NCBI GenBank assembly: GCA_031422315.1
Contig: JANOQN010000011.1
Span: 124,001-188,000, forward strand
Length of the DNA stretch: 64,000 nucleotides
Direction of reading: 5' to 3'
DNA from: JANNYA01 sp031422315
Lineage (GTDB): Bacteria > Pseudomonadota > Gammaproteobacteria > Xanthomonadales > SZUA-5
Below the pieces are notes generated by a model, which did no database searches, was not told where the DNA came from, and saw nothing but the letters and a program-made list of their open reading frames with translations. Position numbers and translations under genes: made by a program. Positions 17,901 through 25,467 of this stretch are shown here, piece by piece. Position 1 is the first letter of the stretch, and each line of letters starts with the position of its first letter.

Positions 17901-19491
17901 TTGATTTTATCGCCAGCCCGTTGCGTGTTCCCACATAAAGCCGGCCGTCTTGATCTTCAAACAGCGCGAGTACCATGTCATCAGGAAGCGACTGCGGGCT
18001 CGCCTTGGTATGCGAGATAAGCGCGCCATCTTTATCAAAATGCAGCAAGCCATTATCGGTGCCCACCAGCAAAGATTCATCCGCTGATATTCGAAGCGCA
18101 CGCACCGTTTTTACTTCAGGCGCAAATTGGCGAAATTGCCCAATTCGCTGATTTTCAAGCAAATTTGCCCGAAACAAGCCTGCGCTTGTGCCCGCGAACA
18201 GGGTTTCCCCGCGTTTTACCAAGGCATGGATTCGAAGCCCTTGCAGGCTGATTTTTTCAGCAGCCTTGGCAGGATCGACTAGCCTTACTTCTTGCGTAAC
18301 CGAGCCATTGCTTTGGTGCAAGCGAACGATTCCTGATTCACCACCTGAGTAAAAGCCGGCTTCGCTAGCCGCTAGCGCGCGAATATTGTTTTGTAGCGGT
18401 GCGGACAGATTGCCCGCTTCAGCGGGATTCAGGACATGTATAAATGCGTTTTTTTGGGTGTTGGAAATCATCAAACCTTGCGTTTTCGTGCCAGCCCACA
18501 GCAATCCAGCGCGATCGATCATCAAGCTGCTAAAGCCTCGATCTGGATTGCCAGCCTCAACACCATAGCCAAAAGTGAATGTTTCTAGCTGAGCAAGGCC
18601 GGGGTCAAGCCGCGTCAAGCCTTTAGATTCGGTATTCATCCATATCGCACCATCTTGACCAATCGCGATCTGAGATGTCGGCAAACGAACCGCGTCAATC
18701 TGGGCGAGTGATTTTCGACCTGGCAGTAAAACATGCAGCCCACGCGTGCTGGAGGCAAAAACACGCCCGGATTTATCCACCGCAATGGTTTGAATCGCTG
18801 GAATGTCGGTTGATCCGTCGGCGTCAGGCTCAAAATCGATGCCGCGCAATTTCCCAGATTTATGGTGATAGAGCCCACTGCGCTCGGTGGCGATGTAAAT
18901 GCCGCCTTCGTCATCGCTCGCAAGCGCACTCACCACATCAGCAGAGCCGACTTCAAAGTGAAACAGTGTTTCGGCGTTCTCTGGCTGATAGTTTGGCCAA
19001 AAACTCAAACTGCGCGAATCGGCAACCCACAGCCCAAGCCCTGGAACATCAAGCAGCGCCATGATTCGTTTGAAGCGATCAACTTTGTCTCTTGCGCTCT
19101 GTGCGTAGTGTTGGATGGCACCACTTTCGACTAAAATTGACGCGACGCCCGCGCTTTCAGTGCCAATCCAAAGCCGTCCTTTTGCCCCCATGTGCAGCAC
19201 GGTAACCAGACTATCCGGCAATGAGTTGGCTTGCCCAGGATCGTGCTGGAATAGTCGCAGTGCAAAGCCATCATAACGGTGCAATCCACCCTGGGTGCCG
19301 ATCCAGACGAAACTCTGCGGATCTTGTGCCAGCGAATTCACCGTGTTTTGCACCAGACCTGATTGCCCGTCGAGAGTCTTGAAAATAAGCGCGCGCGCAT
19401 CCGACCTGCTGACAAAAGACAGCAGCAGCAAAAACGTTAAAATCAGGCGTTCGGAAATTCGCAAACAGACCAAGCTCGATAACTCGTTCAT
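14926..19491 (-). CDS. Large propeller-PAS-GGDEF-EAL signalling protein
   Basis: This 1521-residue protein has an N-terminal signal/anchor, then about 650 residues of two-component-regulator propeller repeats (recurring WIGTxxGL patterns), a Y_Y_Y domain near 705-790 (FAYKLEGFDEGW), one membrane helix near 800-820, two PAS domains, a GGDEF domain and a C-terminal EAL domain. The cyclase motif reads SGDEF, so its first glycine is replaced; activity is uncertain. The EAL domain keeps EALLRW, ELTES, DDFGTGYSS, KIDKAF, AEGVE and QGFLFS, so c-di-GMP phosphodiesterase activity is expected. It resembles hybrid sensors that bind a periplasmic ligand with the propeller. It stands alone, divergent from the cyclase at 19822. 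Confidence 0.9.
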   Translation of the reverse strand: MNELSSLVCLRISERLILTFLLLLSFVSRSDARALIFKTLDGQSGLVQNTVNSLAQDPQSFVWIGTQGGLHRYDGFALRLFQHDPGQANSLPDSLVTVLHMGAKGRLWIGTESAGVASILVESGAIQHYAQSARDKVDRFKRIMALLDVPGLGLWVADSRSLSFWPNYQPENAETLFHFEVGSADVVSALASDDEGGIYIATERSGLYHHKSGKLRGIDFEPDADGSTDIPAIQTIAVDKSGRVFASSTRGLHVLLPGRKSLAQIDAVRLPTSQIAIGQDGAIWMNTESKGLTRLDPGLAQLETFTFGYGVEAGNPDRGFSSLMIDRAGLLWAGTKTQGLMISNTQKNAFIHVLNPAEAGNLSAPLQNNIRALAASEAGFYSGGESGIVRLHQSNGSVTQEVRLVDPAKAAEKISLQGLRIHALVKRGETLFAGTSAGLFRANLLENQRIGQFRQFAPEVKTVRALRISADESLLVGTDNGLLHFDKDGALISHTKASPQSLPDDMVLALFEDQDGRLYVGTRNGLAIKSNGSWQSYQSEEGNPRAIPGNLVRSFTQSQDRKVWIATHSGLARIDRFETRDANTGASQERAVFSRYSARDGLPNSTIYSVSEDELGRIWLSSNRGIVLFSPNVGRWRSLGIEDGLQSLEFNGNAVTALATGELVFGGINGINIVQPRELALSEEQAPVRLLGVQRGRNRGFSLQNLGPTRPFVAPFTDRVFSFQFAALDFIAPNSTQFAYKLEGFDEGWVFGQGLGVATYTNLEPGKYALLVRGSNRDRVWGPQELRIPVRILPPWWRHPFAHLSYALLALAATTGFLFYRRKRQRSESAMLNALKERELRLRLSLSGSRDLYWDYDVKTQMLLRDACEPVLGEGSNGVFPIAPYLKSEVHPEDQKVVIASFQKTISEGADECYFEHRLRDKSGKWVWVSARGHVVARGADGKPLRLAGTSRNIETARTNARDLAIADRVVDRISDGVVVTNEIGTIVKVNPAFEQMLGLNELEVINLQIGYLRSPRHDELQFQSIVDVVKRDGRWRGELWLARKNGSDVLVNMEINRLEGQGLDETLRVWVFSDITDRKRAEEELRFRANFDSLTGLPNRSMLLQQLSRAIARCKRHNYPIAVVFLDLDRFKQINDSLGHAAGDELLRAVADRLRKTVREIDTAARMSGDEFVLLLEELATAEDAELAAKRVLEQFVEPFNLLGTDVVVSPSIGVAVFPRDALRPEDLLKCADLAMYSAKAAGRNTVRVYSAEQSKTALERAALERQLRVALERDQFDVYFQPSYSLLSGKIVGVEALLRWRDPIRGLVTPDVFIPILEDSGLIVAVGEWVLHESLSQLKAWERVGLTELFISVNLSLIQLARGQLAQKLPELLKKYAIPGHRLTLELTESLVMANPDESIAVLNEISALGIQIAVDDFGTGYSSLAYLKRLPLDKLKIDKAFVRDIVIDADDQAIVRSIIALAKALDLEVVAEGVESQAQRELLIELGCHQAQGFLFSPALPAIETTQLLRAEHNQIVG

Positions 19492-19821
19492 TCATCTTAA
19501 ATGAATCGAGCGCCATTCGCACGGATTGCGCATGTTTTACATTGCACAGAATGCGCTTTTGCCTTGTTTTTAGGGTGCAAGTTGAGCCTACTGGTCAGTG
19601 AGCTTGCCGAGCTGTGCTCTGCGCTAGCGCGATGTTTTAAGATGCTAGATTAAGCTGCAAAATGCCAAATTCAATTTGGCGATCCATTAAGTGCTCGACC
19701 TAAAAGATATCGCTATTAAGGCATTGCTATTAAGTGATTCAATTTACAAACAGCATTACATTCGAATCAGGTATCATTGCGTTGCAATTTCGCACGACAT
19801 TTTTGAAACGGCGCGCTTTTC

Positions 19822-21207
19822 ATGATCGCAAAGCCCAATCGCCGCCAGCCTAGCTTGGCGAGGCGTTTGTTTTATTCGCATTTGATCTGCTCGCTGCTGG
19901 TAGTCAGCGCGGTCGCGGTTTTTTTGTATTTGGTCGTGCGGGATAGCTTAAACGACGAGCTCAATACTCGCATGATTGAAAGCGTTAAAAAAACGACAGC
20001 GGCGCTAAGTGCTGGATCGGGTAGTGCTGAGCTTGCCAGTCAGCAAGCGGGCTTAGTTAAAATTGACAGCGATGCTTGGCAGCAAAAATTGGCAGCGTCA
20101 CTGCGCAACCAGCCTGAGCTTCAAGGTATAGCGCTAATGCTGCGAGGTGATGTTTTAGCACGTGTTGGCAACATTGCTTTGCCGCAAAACGCTGCACTTA
20201 CCGGCATATTTGACGCAAACAGTCAGCGGCTTTACAGCCATGAATGGACTGACGCAAACGGCCGAACTCTGGCGCGAGTGATTGGCGCGGCAGATATGTC
20301 GGGCCTTATTGCCAGGCTTGAACACACTCGCAATTTGGCCATGCTGGGTTTTATCGGCGCTGTTTTGCTGTCTTTAGCATTTTCTCAATGGTTAATGCGT
20401 CAAACACGCAGCTTAGTCAAAGCGCTGGTGGATCGCTTCACGCAAATTGCCAATGGCCGGTTTGACGTCAAACTTGATGAATTAGGCGACCCGGATTTGA
20501 ACTTGCTGGGGCAATCTTTCAACACCATGGCGCAGCGGCTCAATACCAGCTTAAGCGAACGCGAGCGCGCGCTCAGTGAGCTAAAATGCGCACGCGATAG
20601 GCTAGAGCAAAGTGTGAAAGATCGCTCAAGTGAGCTTGATCGCATCAACGTACTTTTGCGCAATGAGCATGAGCAGCGCGCGCAAATTGAGGCCAACTTA
20701 GCCGAAGCAGCCGCGACGGATCCTTTGACCAAGCTGTTAAATCGGCGCGCGATGTTAGAGTTGATCAGCCATGTCGGCCAGCACCTAAAAAAGGTGCATA
20801 AACGCTGTGCGTTTGTCATTTTAGATATCGACTACTTCAAAAAAATCAATGATCGCTATGGCCATAACCAAGGAGATGTGGTGCTCTGCGCAATTGCGGA
20901 GGTGATTCGGCTTGAGCTGCGCGCCGATGAAGCAGCGGCGCGCTGGGGTGGTGAAGAATTTTTGCTGCTTTGGCCCGAACAAACGCTGCTGGTTGCGCAG
21001 CAGCGCGCGAACCGGCTGCGTGAGCTTTTGGCCGCGCAAATCATTTCAGGCAACATTAAAATTACCGCCAGTTTTGGCGTAGCGGAGTTCAACGGCGACG
21101 ATGCCGAGGCAGCGATCAACTGCGCGGATCAGTGTCTTTACAAAGCCAAAGCAGCAGGGCGCAATCTCGTGGTGATTGACTCTTGTAACCATCCTTTGAT
21201 TGGTTGA
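19822..21207 (+). CDS. Membrane diguanylate cyclase with HAMP domain
   Basis: The 461-residue protein has two membrane helices (about 18-40 and 171-192) framing a periplasmic domain, a HAMP linker (about 193-250), a coiled coil, and a GGDEF domain (about 295-450). The active-site motif is GGEEF at 376-380 and the metal aspartate lies in LDIDYFKKIND. The inhibitory RxxD site reads RADE, so feedback control may be weakened. mrdA starts only 15 bp after its stop codon on the same strand, suggesting that this cyclase is co-transcribed with the elongation machinery. Confidence 0.9.
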   Translation: MIAKPNRRQPSLARRLFYSHLICSLLVVSAVAVFLYLVVRDSLNDELNTRMIESVKKTTAALSAGSGSAELASQQAGLVKIDSDAWQQKLAASLRNQPELQGIALMLRGDVLARVGNIALPQNAALTGIFDANSQRLYSHEWTDANGRTLARVIGAADMSGLIARLEHTRNLAMLGFIGAVLLSLAFSQWLMRQTRSLVKALVDRFTQIANGRFDVKLDELGDPDLNLLGQSFNTMAQRLNTSLSERERALSELKCARDRLEQSVKDRSSELDRINVLLRNEHEQRAQIEANLAEAAATDPLTKLLNRRAMLELISHVGQHLKKVHKRCAFVILDIDYFKKINDRYGHNQGDVVLCAIAEVIRLELRADEAAARWGGEEFLLLWPEQTLLVAQQRANRLRELLAAQIISGNIKITASFGVAEFNGDDAEAAINCADQCLYKAKAAGRNLVVIDSCNHPLIG

Positions 21208-21222
21208 TGCAAATTAGTTTTC

Positions 21223-23274
21223 ATGCTTTTTCGCCATCAAAATCGACTAAAAAATGATGCCGACGAACAGTCGCTGTTCGCTGCGCGTGCGTTGCAAGCG
21301 CTGCTAGTGGTCGCTATTTGCTTGAGCCTTTTGTTGGCACGATTTGGCTGGCTGCAAGTGTTTGCGCATGACGAATACACCGCAAAATCAGAGAACAATC
21401 GCATTCGGATGCGCGCCTTAGCCCCACCGCGCGGGCTAATTTTTGATCGAAACGGCCTGTTGCTTGCGGAAAATCAGCTCGCTTATCGGCTTGAAATGGT
21501 GCCCGAGCAAGCCCGCAAAATGGAGGGCGGTATTGACGCACTGTGGCAGCGGTTGAGCCAAATCGTCGCGTTAGATGAGGATGCGCGCGTTGATTTCGAA
21601 AAATCACGCACGCAGCACCGGCATTTTGAAGGCGTGCCGGTCAAGTTACGTTTAAGTGAGGAAGAAGTTGCGCGCATCAACGTCGCGCTGTTTCGATTAC
21701 CCGGCGTACAGATTACGCCCTATTTAACGCGTCGCTATCTTTACGGCCCTGAATTTGCCCATGTACTGGGCTATGTCGGTCGGATATCGGTGGAGGATTT
21801 GCAAGAATTGGACGCTAAACGCTACGAAGGCACAAGCTACCGCGGCAAGTCGGGTATTGAAGCATTTTATGAGCATGTGCTGCATGGCGAACCTGGCTAT
21901 GAGCGCGTTGAAGTCGATGCGGCCGGGCGGACCGTGCGCGTGCTTAAGCGCGTGCTGCCCAAAGCGGGCAAAAATCTAGTGCTGAGCATTGATGCAGCGC
22001 TACAGCGTGCGGTGATCCAGGCATATGGCGTGCAAACCGGGGCGGCAGTCGCGATTGACCCTGATAATGGCGCGGTTTTAGCCTTTGTTAGCTTGCCGAG
22101 CTTTGATCCGAATCTATTCGTTAACGGTATTTCGCAGCGCAACTATCAAGCACTGTTGGCTGACCCGCTGCGGCCGACGTTTAATCGGGCGCTCAATGGC
22201 GTTTACCCGCCCGGCTCTACCTTCAAACCGTTCATGGCGATGGCAGGGCTAGAGCTAGGTTTGCGCACACCGGAATCCACGGTAAATTCGCGCGGCATAT
22301 TTTATTTGCAAGGTGACAAGCGGGGCTTTCGTGATTGGCGCGCGGGCGGTCATGGCGTGGTGAACTTGCAAGAAGCCATGGCGCAAAGTGTGAATACTTA
22401 TTTTTATCAGCTGGCGTTTGAGCTAGGCATTGACCGCATGCACGACTACATCCAACAATTTGGCTTAGGCACGCCAACCGGGCTCGATTTATTGGGTGAA
22501 TCGACCGGCTTGCTGCCCAACAAAGCATGGAAATTGCGTGTTAAAAAGCAGCCCTGGTATCCGGGTGAAACGGTGGTGTGCGGGATTGGTCAAGGCCAAA
22601 TCAGCGTTACCATCACGCAGCTGGCGCACGCAGGTGCAGCGCTTGCGGCCGCAGGGGTACGCTACACGCCAAGCTTGCTGTTGGCGATCGAAGATCCGGC
22701 GACTGCCGCGCGCGTTTCAGCGCTCAAACCAGCCTCAAACGCCAGTTTTATTAGCAACCTTAGCAACGTAACCAGCGTGCAAAGCAGCATGCAAGCAGTG
22801 CTGCACGGCCCAACCGGCACCGCACGCGCAGTAGGAAACAACAGCCAGTATTGGATGGCCGGAAAAACTGGCACGGCGCAGCAAGTCGCTACGGTAAGGC
22901 AAGCAGTTGCGGGCGCTACGGTAAGCCGATTTAAGAATCAGGCGCTATTTGTTGGTTTCGCACCCGCTGGGCGGGCACTCGATTCAACTACGAAATCAAA
23001 GCAGCAGAGAATCGCGGTGGGCTTAGTCGTCGAGCAAGGCGGTAGCGGCGCGCATGCCGCAGCACCGGTCGCGCGCGCGATTTTTGACAGCTATCTGATT
23101 GACGGCAAACGCCTACTGCCAGAGTCTGCCCGTACAAGTTTTGTGGCAACCACGCCGCCCCCGCCCGCACTGATTGACCCAGACGCCGCGCTTGAGCAGC
23201 TCGAGCTTGAATCGCTATCTGTACCAACGGTATCACCGGCAAGTCCGCCAGACATGCCTGAGCCACAACGATGA
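21223..23274 (+). CDS. mrdA: Penicillin-binding protein 2, peptidoglycan transpeptidase
   Basis: PBP2 is the transpeptidase of the lateral-wall elongasome and is anchored in the inner membrane with its catalytic domain in the periplasm. The 683 residues contain one membrane helix (about 23-45), a dimerisation domain with RGLIFDRNG, and the transpeptidase motifs STFK (332-335), SVN in AQSVNTYFY, and KTGT in AGKTGTAQ. A proline-rich C-terminal tail extends past the core, making the protein a little longer than the usual 620-650. Its stop overlaps the rodA start by 4 bp (ATGA), so the partner pair is translationally coupled. Confidence 0.95.
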   Translation: MLFRHQNRLKNDADEQSLFAARALQALLVVAICLSLLLARFGWLQVFAHDEYTAKSENNRIRMRALAPPRGLIFDRNGLLLAENQLAYRLEMVPEQARKMEGGIDALWQRLSQIVALDEDARVDFEKSRTQHRHFEGVPVKLRLSEEEVARINVALFRLPGVQITPYLTRRYLYGPEFAHVLGYVGRISVEDLQELDAKRYEGTSYRGKSGIEAFYEHVLHGEPGYERVEVDAAGRTVRVLKRVLPKAGKNLVLSIDAALQRAVIQAYGVQTGAAVAIDPDNGAVLAFVSLPSFDPNLFVNGISQRNYQALLADPLRPTFNRALNGVYPPGSTFKPFMAMAGLELGLRTPESTVNSRGIFYLQGDKRGFRDWRAGGHGVVNLQEAMAQSVNTYFYQLAFELGIDRMHDYIQQFGLGTPTGLDLLGESTGLLPNKAWKLRVKKQPWYPGETVVCGIGQGQISVTITQLAHAGAALAAAGVRYTPSLLLAIEDPATAARVSALKPASNASFISNLSNVTSVQSSMQAVLHGPTGTARAVGNNSQYWMAGKTGTAQQVATVRQAVAGATVSRFKNQALFVGFAPAGRALDSTTKSKQQRIAVGLVVEQGGSGAHAAAPVARAIFDSYLIDGKRLLPESARTSFVATTPPPPALIDPDAALEQLELESLSVPTVSPASPPDMPEPQR

Positions 23275-24419
23275 TACCCGGCAGTGCTAACACCGAACAG
23301 CGCCTGCTGTATTTTCTGCGCTGGCAAGTGCTGGCGCGCCTGCCTCTGCCGCATATTGATGGTCTTTTACTATTCCTGATACTGCTAACCTGTGGGGTTA
23401 GTTTGCTCACGCTCTACTCTGCTGGTGGCAGCGATTTTCGCTATGCCTTCAACCAAGGCGTTCGCTTCGCAATAGGCTTTGCCGCAATGGCAGTTTTGGC
23501 CTCAACCACACCGCAACAGCTGCGGCGCATCGCGCCATGGCTTTACGGCGTCACACTGTTCCTACTTGTGCTAGTGACGCTTTTTGGTGAAGGCCGAGGT
23601 GCGCACCGCTGGCTGGATTTGAAGATCATTCGTTTTCAACCCTCAGAAATCATGAAGCTGGCGCTGCCCATGCTTTTGGCCTGGTATTTTCACCGACGCG
23701 TATTGCCGCCGACTTGGAAGCAATTGGGCATGTGCGCTGTTTTGGTCGGCGTTCCTGCATTGTTAGTGGCTGAACAACCCGATTTAGGCACGGCGCTTTT
23801 GATTGCTGGCGCGGGCGCATTCGTTATATTTTTAGCTGGGCTTTCGTGGGCGAAAATCGCCATTATTTTGACGAGCGCGGCGCTCAGTGTGCCGCTACTG
23901 TGGCAGCACTTACACACCTATCAGCGCAACCGCGTATTGGTGTTGCTTGATCCAGAAGCCGATCCGCTCGGCAACGGCTGGCACATTATTCAAAGCAAAA
24001 TAGCGGTAGGCTCGGGCGGTTTGTTTGGCAAAGGCCTAGGGCAGGGCAGTCAATCCCAATTGGCATTTTTGCCGGAAAAACACACCGATTTTATCCTGGC
24101 AGTATTTAGTGAGGACTTTGGCTGGATCGGCGTGGCGCTTTTGTTATTGCTATATTTTGCCATTATTGCGCGCTCGCTTTGGATTGCAATGCAGGCCGGC
24201 GATACTTTTTCAAGGCTGCTCGCTGGTGCGTTATCGATGAGCTTTTTCGTCTACGTCGCTGTCAACAGCGGCATGATCGCAGGCGTTTTGCCGGTCGTTG
24301 GCGTGCCGCTGCCACTAGTGAGCTACGGCGGCACGTCAGCGGTTTCGGTGCTCGCCAGCTTTGGTATTTTGATGTCAATTCACGGTAATCGACAAAGAAT
24401 TGGCAGACGCAGTGGATAA
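23271..24419 (+). CDS. rodA: SEDS peptidoglycan glycosyltransferase RodA
   Basis: RodA polymerises glycan strands from lipid II and works with PBP2, which is encoded just upstream with a 4-bp overlap. The 382-residue protein is almost wholly hydrophobic with about ten membrane helices. SEDS family segments are present: GEGRGAHRWLD, FQPSEIMKLALP, EQPDLGTAL, the acidic loop before GNGWHIIQSKIAVGSGG, LPEKHTDFI, and the C-terminal PLPLVSYGGTS. Length fits the usual 370-380. Confidence 0.95.
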   Translation: MIPGSANTEQRLLYFLRWQVLARLPLPHIDGLLLFLILLTCGVSLLTLYSAGGSDFRYAFNQGVRFAIGFAAMAVLASTTPQQLRRIAPWLYGVTLFLLVLVTLFGEGRGAHRWLDLKIIRFQPSEIMKLALPMLLAWYFHRRVLPPTWKQLGMCAVLVGVPALLVAEQPDLGTALLIAGAGAFVIFLAGLSWAKIAIILTSAALSVPLLWQHLHTYQRNRVLVLLDPEADPLGNGWHIIQSKIAVGSGGLFGKGLGQGSQSQLAFLPEKHTDFILAVFSEDFGWIGVALLLLLYFAIIARSLWIAMQAGDTFSRLLAGALSMSFFVYVAVNSGMIAGVLPVVGVPLPLVSYGGTSAVSVLASFGILMSIHGNRQRIGRRSG

Positions 24420-24450
24420 TCCACCCGCGACCAGCAAGCGATGGAAATAG

Positions 24451-24786
24451 ATGAGCACTTACCGAACCAGAACCGCGTTTTTATTTAAGCTAACCGCTTG
24501 CTCTATTGCGATAATCTTGATTGCTGCCAGCACTGCGATGGCGATGGTGGCGCTCAATGGCAGTAATTTTGATCGTAACTGGTTATTTGCACCGGCTTTA
24601 ATGTTGGTCGTAATCGCGGCGTTTTTCTTGACCGCCAAAGCGCTCACTGATAACTGGCGCGGTGCGCTGTGGTTAGCGCTTGCCTGCTCTTTGCTGCCGC
24701 TGGCGGTGCATCCGTTTCGCGCGATTGGGCTATTTATTGCGCCGGTTTTGCTGTTTCATACGATTAAGGCTTGGCAGGAGGGTTGA
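24451..24786 (+). CDS. Small integral membrane protein, unrecognised
   Basis: This 111-residue protein has about four hydrophobic helices (about 12-34, 43-62, 68-86 and 90-105) joined by short loops, with a basic N-terminus (STYRTRTAF). I do not recognise a family. It begins 31 bp after rodA on the same strand and may be the last gene of the cyclase-mrdA-rodA run. Other bacteria carry rlpA or a transglycosylase gene at this place, which this is not. An inverted-repeat copy follows it. Confidence 0.65.
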   Translation: MSTYRTRTAFLFKLTACSIAIILIAASTAMAMVALNGSNFDRNWLFAPALMLVVIAAFFLTAKALTDNWRGALWLALACSLLPLAVHPFRAIGLFIAPVLLFHTIKAWQEG

Positions 24787-24790
24787 GTTT

Positions 24791-24850
24791 CAAGGCGCGA
24801 TTCCCTAGGCAAGGTTGTAATTCTCCAAGGCCGTTGCCCTAGGAAAAAAG
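24791..24850 (+). repeat. Palindromic dispersed repeat (outer-arm family)
   Basis: The ends of this stretch match the right arm of the element at 3605-3906: GGCGCGATT on the left and GCCCTAGGAAAA on the right. Its centre differs and holds a second CCTAGG. It lies between two convergent genes, where it might act as a transcription barrier, but the run next to the stem is A on the plus strand, so a classic intrinsic terminator for the plus-strand operon is not supported. Confidence 0.5.
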
Positions 24851-24873
24851 CCCGCCCTTTTGTACCAATCGGC

Positions 24874-25467
24874 CTATAAATCAAACAACCCAACCTGCAT
24901 CACCGCTTGCACAGGCGCGTAGCTTTTTCGATGCACCTCACACGCGCCGAATTGTTTAAGCAAAGCCAAGTGCAACGGTGTCGGATAGCCCTTGTGCACC
25001 GCAAATTGGTATAGCGGGAAGCGCAGATCAAGCGCCGACATCAGCGCATCTCGATGCGTTTTCGCCAAAATCGAAGCTGCTGAAATAGCGGGCTCAGTCG
25101 CATCGCCTTTAACGATAGCGCGCGCGGGGCAGCACAGGATTTTTGGTAAGCGATTACCGTCAATCAGCGCAAATTCGGGCACTGGCCGCAGCTGGCTAAG
25201 TGCGAGTGACATGCCGTGCAGCGTCGCTTGCAGAATATTAAGTCGATCAATTTCAGCAGCGGACACTTCAACAATCGAAAATGCCAATGCGTGCGCTCTA
25301 ATCTCCAGCGCAAGCAACTCGCGCGCATTCGCGGTCAGCACTTTAGAGTCCTGTAGTCCGACAATTGGGCGCTTTGGATCAAGGATCACCGCCGCGCAGA
25401 CCACCGGCCCGGCGAGCGGTCCGCGCCCGGCTTCATCAACGCCCGCAACGCGTTGATGCGTGGTCAC
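24874..25467 (-). CDS. rnhB: Ribonuclease HII
   Basis: RNase HII removes ribonucleotides embedded in DNA. The 197-residue protein (from the GTG at 25465-25467) shows GVDEAGRGPLAGPV with the first two catalytic acids at residues 10-11, the conserved LQDSKVLT, a catalytic aspartate in LIDGNRLP, and DATEPAISAASILAK. I chose this GTG because it overlaps the lpxB stop codon in the 4-bp GTGA arrangement and fits the family N-terminus; a start at 25500 would add 11 unconserved residues and overlap lpxB further. lpxB followed by rnhB is a common gene order in proteobacteria. Confidence 0.95.
   Translation of the reverse strand: MTTHQRVAGVDEAGRGPLAGPVVCAAVILDPKRPIVGLQDSKVLTANARELLALEIRAHALAFSIVEVSAAEIDRLNILQATLHGMSLALSQLRPVPEFALIDGNRLPKILCCPARAIVKGDATEPAISAASILAKTHRDALMSALDLRFPLYQFAVHKGYPTPLHLALLKQFGACEVHRKSYAPVQAVMQVGLFDL

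Noticed and set aside
19491..19822. A sigma-70 promoter for the cyclase-mrdA operon
   Set aside because: Several AT-rich hexamers occur near 19740-19800, but none has both a good -35 and -10 at 16-18 bp spacing.
24787..24873. Intrinsic terminator for the mrdA-rodA operon in the palindrome
   Set aside because: The palindrome is followed by A rather than T on the plus strand, so it fits a dispersed repeat better than a terminator.
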